Shown here piece by piece: positions 55,194 through 64,000 of a DNA stretch of 64,000 bases. The DNA comes from Pseudomonadota bacterium (lineage in GTDB: Bacteria > Pseudomonadota > Gammaproteobacteria > Burkholderiales > Burkholderiaceae_C). The position numbers and the translations under genes were made by a program. The number at the start of each line of letters is the position of its first letter. The stretch's first letter is position 1. The DNA lies in the NCBI GenBank assembly GCA_020161145.1, contig JAIUPQ010000002.1, positions 1 to 64,000 on the forward strand. Reading direction: 5' to 3'. A model generated the notes under the pieces. That model was not told the origin of the DNA and did not search any database. It saw only the letters and a program-made list of their open reading frames with translations.

Positions 55194-56627
55194 ATGCCGG
55201 GTTCCCGTGACGACACCTTGTTTGGCCGCATCGCCGATGGGCTGGCCCAGGCCATCCGCAGCGGCGCCCTGACCAGCGGCGAGCGCCTGCCCTCGGTGCG
55301 CGAGTTGGCGCGCCGCCACGGTGTCAGCCTGTCCACCGCGGTGCAGGCGCTGCGCACGCTGGAAGACGCACGGCTGGTGCAGGCCCGGCCACGTTCGGGC
55401 TATTTCGTCGCGCCGCGGCCGCGCGCCCTGCCCAGGCCGGCTGAGTCCTCGCCGCCGCGCGAAAGCCTGCTGGTGGAGCGCAGCACCCTGGCGCAGTTCG
55501 TGCTGGCCAAGGAAGCGGATCCGGCCGTCACCTCGTTTGGCCTGGCCTACCCCGGGGCCGATCTGTTCGACCACACGCTGCTGCGCAAGGCCGTGATGCG
55601 CGCCGCACAGCGCCAGGGCGCCAGCCTGCTGCACGGCGCACCCGGCATTGGCGTCGAGCCGCTGCGCCGCGCCATTGCCCGCCATCTGCTGCGGCTGGGC
55701 TCCACGGTGGCGCCCGAAGGCATCGTCATCACCCACGGCACGCTGGAGGCGGTGACGCTGGCGCTGCGCGCGGTGACGCAGCCGGGCGACGTGGTGGCCG
55801 TGGAGTCGCCCAGCTATGCCGGCCTGCTGCACATCCTGGAGCAGTTGGGGCTGCGCGCGCTGGAGATTCCCACCTGCCCCAGTGAAGGCCTTTCGCTGTC
55901 GGCGCTGGAGCTGGCGCTGCGCACGCAGCCCGTCAAGGCCTTGCTGTGTGTGCCCACGCTGTCCAACCCCACCGGCGCCTGCATGGCGCAGACGCGCCGC
56001 CAACGGCTGGTGCGGCTGCTGAGCACGCACGGGGTGCCGCTGGTGGAGGACGTGGTCTGGAACGACCTGACCGAAACCGATGCCCAGCGTCGCACCGTCC
56101 ACAGTCACGATGCGGGCGGTGGCACGCTGCTGTGTGGCTCGTTCACCAAGACACTGGCGCCGGGCCTGCGGCTGGGCTTTGTCGCCACCGGGCGCTGGCA
56201 TGCGCGCATCCAGGGCATGAAGCTCGCCACCTCGGGTGGGCAGACGGCGGTGATGGAGTACGCGCTGGCCGACTTGCTGGCCCAGCGCGGCCTGGAGGCC
56301 CATTACCGCCGCCTGCGTCAGCGCATCGGCGCGCGGATGGACGAGACGCGCGAATTGATCGCGCGCCATTTCCCGGCTGGCACGCGGGTGACCGACCCCG
56401 CCGGGGGCTACCTGCTGTGGCTGGAGTTGCCGGGCCAGGTGGACACGCTGGCGCTGCTGCGCCATAGCCTGGCCGAGGGCATCTGCTTTGCGCCCGGCGC
56501 CATGTTCAGCGCCAGCGATCGCTTCGACCACTGCCTGCGGCTGGCCGTGGGCGCCAACTGGGATACGCGCCGCCGCGCCGCGCTGGCGCGCATCGGGGCG
56601 CTGGCGACGCGGATGGGGTCAGGCTGA
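55194..56627 (+). CDS. MocR family regulator (GntR winged helix plus aminotransferase-like domain), first copy
   Basis: 477 residues. N-terminal GntR helix-turn-helix (LPSVRELARRHGVSLSTAVQALRTLEDARLVQARPRSGYFV), then a fold type I aminotransferase-like domain with PLP lysine in CGSFTKTLAPGLRLGF. MocR proteins bind PLP or an amine to control metabolism genes. Its end overlaps the convergent second MocR gene by 9 bp. Likely targets: itself and DUF2917. Confidence 0.92.
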   Translation: MPGSRDDTLFGRIADGLAQAIRSGALTSGERLPSVRELARRHGVSLSTAVQALRTLEDARLVQARPRSGYFVAPRPRALPRPAESSPPRESLLVERSTLAQFVLAKEADPAVTSFGLAYPGADLFDHTLLRKAVMRAAQRQGASLLHGAPGIGVEPLRRAIARHLLRLGSTVAPEGIVITHGTLEAVTLALRAVTQPGDVVAVESPSYAGLLHILEQLGLRALEIPTCPSEGLSLSALELALRTQPVKALLCVPTLSNPTGACMAQTRRQRLVRLLSTHGVPLVEDVVWNDLTETDAQRRTVHSHDAGGGTLLCGSFTKTLAPGLRLGFVATGRWHARIQGMKLATSGGQTAVMEYALADLLAQRGLEAHYRRLRQRIGARMDETRELIARHFPAGTRVTDPAGGYLLWLELPGQVDTLALLRHSLAEGICFAPGAMFSASDRFDHCLRLAVGANWDTRRRAALARIGALATRMGSG

Positions 56628-58004
56628 CAGCAGCTTCCAGAACGCCGCATCCTGCGCCGTGGCAAAGTTGATGCGCATCAGCGAGCCGGCGCGGCGGGTG
56701 GGCGAGAAAAGGGCGCCGGGTGCGGTCAGCCAGCCGGCATCGTGGGCGGCCAGGGCGAATGCCTCGCTGTCGCGGCCGATGTCCACCCAGCCGAACAGCC
56801 CTTGCGGCGGTGCAACCAGGCGCGCGCCCGCGTCCTCGGCCAGCCGCACCGTGCGCTCGCGGGCGGCGGCCAGCCGCTCGTTGACCCGCTCGATGTGCCG
56901 CGCCAGCGCCCGCTCGGCCAGGCAATGGGCCAGCAGGCGCTCGGTCAGCGGGCTGGTGGTCAGGGTGGACAGCAGCTTGTGCTCGGTCAGCCGCGCCACC
57001 ACCGCCGGCGCGGCGGCCAGCCAGCCCACGCGCCAGGCGGGCGTCAACACCTTGGAGAAACTGCCCACATGGATGGTGCGGGCCAGGCCGTCCAGGCTGC
57101 TCATGCGCGGCGCATGCGCCGGCGCGAAGGCGGCGTAGCAATCGTCCTCGACGACGAAAAAGTCGTGCCGCGCCGCCAGTTGCAACACCTGGTGCGCGGC
57201 CGTCGCCGTCAGGCAGGCCCCGGTGGGGTTGTGCAGCACCGAGACGGTGACGTAGGCGCGTGGTGCATGGGCTTGGGCCAGGCGCTGCATCACGGCCAGG
57301 TCGGGCCCGTCCACGCCGCGCGGCACCGGCAGCAGGCGCATACCCGCCTGCGTCAGCCGGGCGTACTCGATGGACCAGCCGGGGTCATCGACCAGCACCG
57401 TGTCGCCTGGCCGCAGCAGGCAGCGGGTGACGAGATCCAGCGCGTGCGTGGCGCCAGTGGTGGTCAGGATCTGTGCCGGCGTGGCGCGGATGCCATGGCC
57501 GGCCAGCCGCTCGGCCAGCCGCTCGCGCAGCAGCGTGTCGCCAGCCGGCTCGCCATAGTGTCGCAGCACCTCGTCCGCGCCCTCGCGCAGCACGCGACGC
57601 AGCGCGGTGCGCAGCACCTCGCTGTCCAGCCAGTCGGGCGGCAGCGTGCCCTGACCCGGCGCGCGGCGGTGGCGCGCCTCGAACATGCCGCGCATCAGCG
57701 CCGTGGCGCTGGCGGGTGGGTGGCTGGGCGGCGGCTCAGCCGCCCGGGCACGGCCGGGCGCAGGTTCGCGCACGTAAAAGCCGCGCTGGGCCCGGGCTTC
57801 CACGCAGCCCCAGGCCACCAGTTGGTCGTAAGCCGCGACCACGGTGCCCGGATTGATGCCATGCTGCGCGGCCGCCGCGCGCACCGACGGCAGTCGCGCA
57901 CCCGGCAACGCCACGCGCTGGCGGATGCGTTCGGCCCAGTGCTGAGCCAGTTGGGTGTGCAGCGCCTCGGCTGCACCCTTGAGCAGTTGGGGTGTGTCGC
58001 TCAT
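56619..58004 (-). CDS. MocR family regulator, second copy
   Basis: 461 residues. GntR domain (LPSVRAAAAQHGINPGTVVAAYDQLVAWGCVEARAQRGFYV), then aminotransferase-like domain with PLP lysine in GSFSKVLTPAWRVGWL. Divergent from an EamA exporter plus aminotransferase operon, its likely target, across a clear dyad at 58012-58044. The ATG at 58002-58004 avoids running into that dyad. Confidence 0.92.
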   Translation of the reverse strand: MSDTPQLLKGAAEALHTQLAQHWAERIRQRVALPGARLPSVRAAAAQHGINPGTVVAAYDQLVAWGCVEARAQRGFYVREPAPGRARAAEPPPSHPPASATALMRGMFEARHRRAPGQGTLPPDWLDSEVLRTALRRVLREGADEVLRHYGEPAGDTLLRERLAERLAGHGIRATPAQILTTTGATHALDLVTRCLLRPGDTVLVDDPGWSIEYARLTQAGMRLLPVPRGVDGPDLAVMQRLAQAHAPRAYVTVSVLHNPTGACLTATAAHQVLQLAARHDFFVVEDDCYAAFAPAHAPRMSSLDGLARTIHVGSFSKVLTPAWRVGWLAAAPAVVARLTEHKLLSTLTTSPLTERLLAHCLAERALARHIERVNERLAAARERTVRLAEDAGARLVAPPQGLFGWVDIGRDSEAFALAAHDAGWLTAPGALFSPTRRAGSLMRINFATAQDAAFWKLLSA

Positions 58005-58011
58005 CAAGGTG

Positions 58012-58044
58012 ATACAGATCAAGCGGTGTGCCGGTTATCTGTAT
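58012..58044. promoter_or_regulatory. putative MocR operator between MocR and EamA genes
   Basis: ATACAGAT (58012-58019) and ATCTGTAT (58037-58044) form a perfect 8-bp inverted repeat with 17 bp between. The same CTGTAT core occurs in the array upstream of the other MocR gene. Lies in the divergent region of 77 bp. Confidence 0.6.
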
Positions 58045-58081
58045 TGGTTGTGTGCTGGTTCCGCATCCTACAGTCCTGGGC

Positions 58082-59011
58082 ATGACCGCACAAGCCGCCA
58101 CCCTGCCCAGCGCACGCGACGAGAACGTCGGCATGGCGCTGGGCCTCGCCGCCGTCATGCTGTTCGCATTGACGATTCCGATGACGCGCATGGCATCGCT
58201 GGCGCTGCCGCCGGTGTTCGTGGGGGCGGGTCGCGCGGCGCTGTCGGGCCTGCTGGCGGCGGGCTATCTGTGGGCCGTGGGCGCGCGCTGGCCGCGCGGC
58301 GGCGAATGGGGGCTGATTGCCTGGATGGCGCTGGGCGGCGTCTTCGGCTGGACGGGGCTGATGGCCATTGCGGTGCGCTATGTGGATGCCGTCCATGCCT
58401 CGGTGGTCAGCGGCATCATCCCGTTGGCCACGGCGCTGCTGGCGGCGGTGTGGGCGGGGCAGCGGCCCAGCCGGGGCTTCTGGGCCTGCGCGGCGGGGGC
58501 GGCGCTGGTGGTGGTGGGGTATGCACTGCTGCGCAGCGGGGGGCGGTTGCATGCGGCCGATGCGCTGCTGCTGGCGGCCGTGCTGCTGTGTGCGCTGGGC
58601 TACGTGGCGGGTGCACGGCTGGCGCGCACCATGCCGGCGGCGCAAGTGGGCTCGTGGGTGTTGGCGCTGTGCCTGCCCGTCTCGCTGCCGCTGGCGGCCT
58701 ACACCTGGCCCCAGGCGCCGGCGCCGTGGTCGGCCTGGGGCGCGTGGCTGTACGTGTCCATCGTGTCGGCGTGGCTGGGCATGTTTGTCTGGTACCGCGC
58801 GTTGGCGTTGGGCGGCGCGGTGCGGGTCTCGCAGACGCAGGCGGTGCAGCCGTTTGCCTCCATGCTGCTGGCGGCCTTGTTGCTGGGCGAGCGCCTCGAC
58901 GCGCTGACGCTGGCCTGCGGCGTGGCGGTGGTGGGGCTGGTGGTGCTGGGGCGGCGCATGCCTGTTCGACAATCTCTTCACCCCGACTCCACAGCGAGAC
59001 CTGCCCCATGA
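58082..59011 (+). CDS. EamA/DMT family exporter
   Basis: 309 residues, ten membrane helices, two EamA repeats (GLAAVMLFALTIPMTRMA; VSIVSAWLGMFVWYRALALGG). Overlaps the aminotransferase gene by 4 bp. With an adjacent MocR regulator and aminotransferase, it could export an amino acid or amine; this is inferred. Confidence 0.9.
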   Translation: MTAQAATLPSARDENVGMALGLAAVMLFALTIPMTRMASLALPPVFVGAGRAALSGLLAAGYLWAVGARWPRGGEWGLIAWMALGGVFGWTGLMAIAVRYVDAVHASVVSGIIPLATALLAAVWAGQRPSRGFWACAAGAALVVVGYALLRSGGRLHAADALLLAAVLLCALGYVAGARLARTMPAAQVGSWVLALCLPVSLPLAAYTWPQAPAPWSAWGAWLYVSIVSAWLGMFVWYRALALGGAVRVSQTQAVQPFASMLLAALLLGERLDALTLACGVAVVGLVVLGRRMPVRQSLHPDSTARPAP

Positions 59012-60195
59012 GCACGCCCTGGCATCTGGCGCAACGCGCCGCGCGCATGAACCCTTCGGTGATCCGCGAGATCCTCAAGGTGGCCGAGAAGCCGGGGCTG
59101 CTGTCCATGGCCGGCGGCCTGCCTTCGGCCGACACGTTTCCGGTCGAGGAGCTCAAGGCGGCCTGTGACCGGGTGCTGACCGATGCACCGGCCGAGGCCT
59201 TGCAGTACGCGGCCAGCGAGGGCTATGCACCGCTGCGCGAATGGGTGTGTCAGCGCGTGGCGCGGCTGGGCATCCGGGCCACACCCGACCAGGTGCTGGT
59301 CACCAGCGGCTCGCAGCAGGGGCTGGATCTGATGGGCAAGGTCATGATCGACGCGGGCGCACCGGTGGCCGTGGAAACCCCCACTTACCTGGGGGCGCTA
59401 CAGGCCTTCACGCCGTATGAGCCGCGCTACGTGAGCCTGGCCGGCGACGAGGAAGGCGTGCGCGCCGAGGCCATTGCCGAGCTGCCCCGCACGGCGCCGG
59501 GCACCCGCCTGGCCTACCTGCTGCCCAACTACCAGAATCCCACCGGCCGCCTGATGGGCCTGGCGCGCCGCCAGGCCGTGATGGCCGCCGCGCAGCAGGC
59601 CGGCGTGCCGGTGATCGAGGACAACCCCTACGGCGACCTCTGGTACGACGCCGAGCCGCTGCCGTCACTGGCGTCGCTGTGGCCGGACGGCACGGTCTAC
59701 CTGGGCTCGTTCTCCAAAATCCTCACGCCGGGCTTCCGGCTGGGCTTCATCGTGGCGCCCAAGGTGCTGTACCCCAAGCTGTTGCAGGCCAAGCAGGCGG
59801 CCGATCTGCACACGCCGGGCTTCAACCAGCGGGTGGTGCACGAGGTCATCCGCAATGGCTTTCTGGATGCCCACATCCCGCGCATCCGCGCCCGCTACAA
59901 GGCCAACCGCGATGCCATGGCGGCGGCGCTGCGCCAGCACCTGCCGGCCGGCAGCCAGTGGCAGGTGCCGCAGGGCGGCATGTTCTTCTGGGTCCGCCTG
60001 CCCGAGGGGCTGGATGCCATCGCGCTGCTGGAGCCGGCCGTGGCGGCCGGCATGGCCTACGTGCCCGGCACGCCGTTCTACGCAGGCGAGCCCGATGCGC
60101 GCACGCTGCGGCTGTCGTTCGTCACGCTGACGCCTGCACAGATCGAACAGGGCGTGGCCACGCTGGGACGGGTGTTGCGCGAGGCGCAGGGGTGA
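59008..60195 (+). CDS. PLP-dependent aminotransferase, 2-aminoadipate/LysN-like
   Basis: 395 residues, class I/II fold without the GntR domain. AGGLPSADTFPVEEL at the start, YLLPNYQNPTGR, IEDNPYGDLWYD, PLP lysine in GSFSKILTPGFRLGFI, and PQGGMFFWVRLPEG. Closest to 2-aminoadipate or aromatic/branched aminotransferases. Operon with the EamA exporter. Confidence 0.9.
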   Translation: MSTPWHLAQRAARMNPSVIREILKVAEKPGLLSMAGGLPSADTFPVEELKAACDRVLTDAPAEALQYAASEGYAPLREWVCQRVARLGIRATPDQVLVTSGSQQGLDLMGKVMIDAGAPVAVETPTYLGALQAFTPYEPRYVSLAGDEEGVRAEAIAELPRTAPGTRLAYLLPNYQNPTGRLMGLARRQAVMAAAQQAGVPVIEDNPYGDLWYDAEPLPSLASLWPDGTVYLGSFSKILTPGFRLGFIVAPKVLYPKLLQAKQAADLHTPGFNQRVVHEVIRNGFLDAHIPRIRARYKANRDAMAAALRQHLPAGSQWQVPQGGMFFWVRLPEGLDAIALLEPAVAAGMAYVPGTPFYAGEPDARTLRLSFVTLTPAQIEQGVATLGRVLREAQG

Positions 60196-60211
60196 GGTGA
60201 AACCTGCGCCC

Positions 60212-60826
60212 TCACCACAGCGACGCTGCGGCCCGCGCGGGCCAATCCGCGTCGTAGCGCGCACCGTCGATGCGGGCGCCCGACAGCCGCTCCAGCACCT
60301 GCCCGGGTGTGGGCACTTCGCCGGGCGGGACGTGGTGCGCGGCGTCCCACAGCCGGGCTCGCACGATGGCCCGCGCGCATTGGAAGTAGGTCTGCTCAAT
60401 GTGGATCAGCAGCACGGTGCGCGGCAGGTGGCCGTCCACGGCGAACGAGGCCCGCAGCGCGGCGTCGTCGGTGATGGCCGCCCGGCCATTGACGCGAAAC
60501 GTGGTGCCGCTGCCGGGGATCAAGAACAGCAGCGCTACTTGGGGGTTGCGCACGATGTTGCGCAGGCTGTCGATGCGGTGGTTGCCCTTGCGGTCGGGCA
60601 ATGCCAGCGTGCGCTCGTCCAGCACGCGCACAAAGCCGGGCGCATCGCCGCGCGGGCTGCAGTCCAGCCCTTCGGGGCCATTGGTGGCCAGCGCGACGAA
60701 GGGCGACAGCTCGATGTAGCGCCGGTATTCGGGAATCAGCCGGTCCAGTTCTTTGACGGTAGACGCTTCGGTGGGCGCCGGCTGGTAGAGCGCTTCAAGC
60801 GCATCGAGTGACGTGATGGTGTGCAT
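60212..60826 (-). CDS. pyridoxamine 5'-phosphate oxidase-family flavoprotein
   Basis: 204 residues of the FMN-binding split barrel: FVALATNGPEGLDCSPRGDAPGFVRVLDERTLALPDRKGN, then NPQVALLFLIPG and FRVNGRAAITDD. The pattern fits the MSMEG_1061-type family, of uncertain substrate, and not true PdxH. Divergent from the AlaX gene. Confidence 0.85.
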   Translation of the reverse strand: MHTITSLDALEALYQPAPTEASTVKELDRLIPEYRRYIELSPFVALATNGPEGLDCSPRGDAPGFVRVLDERTLALPDRKGNHRIDSLRNIVRNPQVALLFLIPGSGTTFRVNGRAAITDDAALRASFAVDGHLPRTVLLIHIEQTYFQCARAIVRARLWDAAHHVPPGEVPTPGQVLERLSGARIDGARYDADWPARAAASLW

Positions 60827-60898
60827 GGCAATGGGCGTGCGACGACCACCTCACCATAGCAGGGGCGCCGCGCGCCCGTTGATTTGACAGAGGTTTGC

Positions 60899-61630
60899 AT
60901 GGATGCCACCCAAGAGCTGTTTCGCGATGACGCCACGCTGCGCGCCTGCCAGGCCCGCATCGTCGCCACCACGCCGGAGGCCGTGATCCTGGATTGCACC
61001 GTGTTCTACCCGCAAGGGGGCGGGCAGGCCGGGGATGCGGGCGAGATCGAACTGGCCGATGGCCTGCGGCTGGCCGTCGTGGACACGCGCAAGGGCAAAG
61101 ACGCGCAGGCCGGCGCCATCCTGCATCTCGTCGCGCCGGCGCAGCAGGCGCTGCTGGCCGGCCTTGCATTGGGGGCGCCGGTCACGGCCCGCATCGATGC
61201 CGCCCGGCGCGACGCCCACCGACGCTTCCACACGGCCACCCATTTGCTGTGCGCGCTGGTGCCGCATCCGGTGGACGGCTGCTCCATCACCGCCGGCTAT
61301 GCCCGGCTGGACTTCCACATGACCGACTTGCTGGACAAGGACATGCTGACGGCCGGCCTGACCCGCCTCGTTGCCGAGGCCCGGCCGGTCACCACGCGTT
61401 GGATCAGCGACGCCGAGCTCGACGCCAACCCGCAACTGGTGCGCAGCATGAGCGTGCAGCCGCCGCGCGGCTCGGGCCGGGTGCGGCTGGTCGAAGTGGC
61501 CGGGGTGGACTTGCAGCCCTGCGGGGGCACCCACGTGGCCAACACGGCCGAGATCGGTGCGGTGGTGGTGACCAAGATCGAGAAGAAGAGCGCGCAGACG
61601 CGGCGCGTGGTGCTGGGGCTGGCGGGCTGA
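60899..61630 (+). CDS. alanyl-tRNA editing protein, AlaX type
   Basis: 243 residues. An N-terminal extension FYPQGGGQAGD (the glycine-rich motif), then zinc motif HTATHLL and distal CGGTHV, as in the AlaRS editing domain. It hydrolyses Ser- or Gly-tRNA(Ala). ATG at 60899 lies behind AGAGG; a TTG at 60884 is an alternative. Confidence 0.92.
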   Translation: MDATQELFRDDATLRACQARIVATTPEAVILDCTVFYPQGGGQAGDAGEIELADGLRLAVVDTRKGKDAQAGAILHLVAPAQQALLAGLALGAPVTARIDAARRDAHRRFHTATHLLCALVPHPVDGCSITAGYARLDFHMTDLLDKDMLTAGLTRLVAEARPVTTRWISDAELDANPQLVRSMSVQPPRGSGRVRLVEVAGVDLQPCGGTHVANTAEIGAVVVTKIEKKSAQTRRVVLGLAG

Positions 61631-61632
61631 AG

Positions 61633-62295
61633 TCAGTTGCCCGCGAGCAGCGACGCGCCGATGTTGATGGCAAACGCCAGGATGGTGGCGTTGATGGCGA
61701 AGGCCAGCACCGCATGCAGCAACGCCAGCCGGCGCATGGCTGGGGTGGTGATGGCCACGTCCGAGGTCTGCGCGGCCACCGAGAGCGTCATCGAAAAGTA
61801 AAAGATGTCGCCGTAGCGCGGCGCAAACGCGGGGTCGTCGTCGGGGAAGCGCAGGCCGGCCGGTGGCTCGCGGTGGTAGTAGCGGCTGGCGTAGGAAAAG
61901 GTGAACACCACGGGCAGCAGCAGCCAGCCGCCCACCAGCGTGCCCGCGGCCAGGGTCACCGGCAGCCAGCCACCGTGGCCGCGGGCCAGCTCCAGCACGA
62001 TGGCCACGATGCTGGCCACCGTGGCCGCAATCATCAGGGTGAGCACCATGGCCGCGCCTGGCGCGTGGGCCACAGCCAGGCGGCGCACGCGGTGCACGTC
62101 GGCACGGTGCATCAGCCGCCACGCCAGCAGCAGATACAGCCACAGCCCCAGGTTCCAGCCCAGCAGCAGCGCCTGCGTCACCGGCAGGTAGGGCAGCAGC
62201 AGGGCGCCCACCCCCAGGCCGAGCGCAAAGGCGGCGACCAGGCGGATCCGCGCCTGCACCTGCCGCCACCCCGATTGCAGCCACCGATAATCCAT
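61633..62295 (-). CDS. DUF1345 membrane protein
   Basis: 220 residues, about six membrane helices. The segment DIFYFSMTLSVAAQTSDVAITTPAMRRLAL is the family signature and resembles a pore loop. Function unknown. Only 2 bp separate its start from the divergent rsmB start. Confidence 0.88.
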   Translation of the reverse strand: MDYRWLQSGWRQVQARIRLVAAFALGLGVGALLLPYLPVTQALLLGWNLGLWLYLLLAWRLMHRADVHRVRRLAVAHAPGAAMVLTLMIAATVASIVAIVLELARGHGGWLPVTLAAGTLVGGWLLLPVVFTFSYASRYYHREPPAGLRFPDDDPAFAPRYGDIFYFSMTLSVAAQTSDVAITTPAMRRLALLHAVLAFAINATILAFAINIGASLLAGN

Positions 62296-62297
62296 GC

Positions 62298-63557
62298 ATG
62301 CATCCTAATGCCCTGCTGGACCTGACCACCGACCTGCTGCGCCAGGTTCTGACTTTTGCCGCGCCGGCCGACGCCACCGTGTCGGCCTTTTTCCGCCAAC
62401 ACAAGAATCTGGGCGTACGCGAGCGCCATGCACTGGCCGAGACCACCTATGCCGTGCTGCGCGAGCGGCTGGCGCTGGCCCATCTGGCGCAAAGCGGCAG
62501 CGGTGCGCTGGAGCGGCGGCTGGCCGCGCTGGCCTGGCAGGGGCAGCCGCAACTGCTGCGCGGTGCACTGGGGCCGCGCGAACACCAGTGGCTGCAAGAG
62601 GTGAAGGCGATTGACCGCGCGGGCCTGCCCGACAAACTGCGCCACAACCTGCCCGATTGGCTGGCCGCCGCGCTGCAGCGCGAGTACGGCGAGGCGTTCT
62701 GGCCGCTGGTGACGGCGCTGAACGCACCGGCGCCACTGGACTTGCGCGTCAACGCCCTCAAAACCAAGCGCGAGGCCGCCCGGGCCGAGCTGACGGCGGC
62801 CGGGGTGGCGGTGGCCGACACCCCGCATTCGCCCTGGGGGCTGCGGGTGGAGGGCAAACCGGCGCTGCACAAGCTGCCGCTGTTCACGCGCGGCGAGGTG
62901 GAGGTGCAAGACGAGGGCAGCCAGTTGCTGGCCGCGCTGGTGGGCGCCAAGCGCGGCGAGATGGTGACCGACTTCTGTGCCGGTGCTGGCGGCAAGACGC
63001 TGGCGCTGGGCGCGGCCATGCGCGGCACCGGCCGCATCTACGCCATGGACGTCTCCGGCCACCGCCTGGCCAAGCTCAAGCCCAGGCTGGCGCGCAGTGG
63101 CCTGCAAAACGTCTACACCGTGCAGATCGCGCATGAGCGCGATGAGCGCATCAAGCGCCTGGCCGGCAAGATGGACAGGGTGCTGGTCGATGCGCCGTGT
63201 TCGGGCCTGGGCACGCTGCGCCGCAATCCCGACCTGAAGTGGCGCCAGTCGCCCAAGGCCGTGGAGGAGTTGGTGGCCAAGCAGGCGGCCATCCTGGCCA
63301 GCGCGGCGCGGCTGGTCAAGCCGGGCGGGCGGCTGGTCTATGCCACGTGCAGCCTGCTGCGGGCCGAGAACCAGGACCAGGCCGAGGCCTTCAGCGCCGC
63401 CCACCCCGAGTTCACGCTGCTGCCGGCGGCCGAGGCCCTGGCCGCCGCCCAGGTGGCGGCGCCCGAGGCGCTGGTGCAGGGCGACCATCTGGTGTTGCTG
63501 CCGTATGCCCATGGAAGCGACGGCTTTTTCGCCGCTGTGTGGCAGCGCAACACCTAA
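62298..63557 (+). CDS. rsmB: RsmB-type 16S rRNA (cytosine-C5) methyltransferase
   Basis: 419 residues. N-terminal NusB-like helices, then the SAM domain: DFCAGAGGKTLALGAAM, DAPCSGLGTLRRNPDLKW and YATCSLLRAENQDQ (the two catalytic cysteines). m5C967 in 16S rRNA is the expected target; related m5C enzymes cannot be fully excluded. Confidence 0.88.
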   Translation: MHPNALLDLTTDLLRQVLTFAAPADATVSAFFRQHKNLGVRERHALAETTYAVLRERLALAHLAQSGSGALERRLAALAWQGQPQLLRGALGPREHQWLQEVKAIDRAGLPDKLRHNLPDWLAAALQREYGEAFWPLVTALNAPAPLDLRVNALKTKREAARAELTAAGVAVADTPHSPWGLRVEGKPALHKLPLFTRGEVEVQDEGSQLLAALVGAKRGEMVTDFCAGAGGKTLALGAAMRGTGRIYAMDVSGHRLAKLKPRLARSGLQNVYTVQIAHERDERIKRLAGKMDRVLVDAPCSGLGTLRRNPDLKWRQSPKAVEELVAKQAAILASAARLVKPGGRLVYATCSLLRAENQDQAEAFSAAHPEFTLLPAAEALAAAQVAAPEALVQGDHLVLLPYAHGSDGFFAAVWQRNT

Positions 63558-63590
63558 AATTGCAGGCTCTTGCTGAATTGAGGCCCGACG

Positions 63591-64000
63591 TGGACGCATT
63601 GCTGGATTTCGCCGCCAACGGGCTGTTGGGCGCCACCTGGTGGCAGGTGCTGTTGGTCACGTTGGCGTTGACCCACGTGACCATCGTCAGCGTCACGCTC
63701 TACCTGCATCGCGCCCAGGCGCACCGCGCGCTGGATTTGCACCCGTTGGTGGCGCATTTCTTCCGTTTCTGGCTGTGGCTGACCACTGGCATGGTCACCC
63801 ACGAGTGGGTGGCCATTCACCGCAAGCACCACGCCAAATGTGAAACGGCCGACGACCCGCACAGCCCCGTCACCCGGGGTTTGTCGACCGTGCTGGCGCG
63901 TGGCGCCGAGTTGTACCGCAGCGAGGCCGCCAATGCCGAGACGCTGCGCCGCTACAGCCATGGCACGCCCGACGACGCGTTGGAGCGCCGCCTCTACAGC
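63591..64000 (+). CDS. acyl-CoA desaturase / fatty acid desaturase, N-terminal part (runs off the right edge)
   Basis: 136 codons from the GTG at 63591. Membrane helices with the first two histidine boxes of di-iron desaturases: HRAQAHRA (HXXXXH) and HRKHH, the latter after MVTHEWVAI. The third box lies beyond the edge. Likely introduces a double bond into membrane acyl chains. Confidence 0.9.

Overview
The window is 64 kb of high-GC, gene-dense chromosomal DNA from a betaproteobacterium, most likely Burkholderiales and probably Comamonadaceae-like. This rests on gene content (cNOR denitrification genes, an imuA-imuB-dnaE2 cassette, a ygiC/DUF350 envelope operon, paired MocR regulators) and compact, overlapping gene order. 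It is inferred without any database comparison. No phage, insertion sequence or CRISPR array is visible.

Left part (1-8.5 kb): the start of a large type V secreted adhesin runs off the left edge. Next comes a nitric oxide cluster. norCBQD and a Dnr-type Crp/Fnr regulator lie on the plus strand. A divergent nnrS - DUF59 - membrane protein operon lies on the minus strand. A TTGA-N6-TCAA palindrome sits between the two operons and fits the ExxSR recognition helix of the regulator encoded downstream. From 8.6 to 14.4 kb a four-gene envelope operon (PQQ-type propeller, ATP-grasp ligase, DUF350 protein, YgiB-like lipoprotein) follows an S9 peptidase.

Middle part (14.4-39 kb): housekeeping and stress genes. 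These include a MntA-HepT toxin-antitoxin pair translationally overlapped with greB, yajQ, murB flanked by two copies of a 79-bp three-hairpin repeat, dcd, a zinc metallopeptidase and a CoA-transferase. A Xre-RES toxin-antitoxin operon has a visible operator. Further on are an EptA-type phosphoethanolamine transferase and the LexA-controlled mutasome imuA-imuB-dnaE2. feoAB follows overlapping Fur boxes. A TonB-dependent receptor starts 18 nt after a tRNA with CAU anticodon.

Selenocysteine region (39.4-48.5 kb): fdnG carries an in-frame UGA (Sec196) followed by a SECIS hairpin that matches the E. coli geometry. It is followed by fdnH, fdnI, fdhE, selA, selB and the tRNA-Sec gene. Substrate enzyme, maturation factor, Sec synthesis, Sec elongation factor and Sec tRNA therefore lie in one 9-kb block on one strand. 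Only selD is not seen here.

Right part (48.5-64 kb): a TRIC-family channel, a mercaptopyruvate-type sulfurtransferase with an EamA exporter, a VCBS-like lipoprotein with a possible Fnr/Dnr site, trpS, and purN. Two convergent MocR regulators appear to share CTGTAT-type half-sites. The second lies divergent to an EamA exporter plus aminotransferase pair. Last come an FMN-type oxidase, an AlaX editing protein, a DUF1345 protein, an RsmB-like methyltransferase and the start of a fatty acid desaturase.
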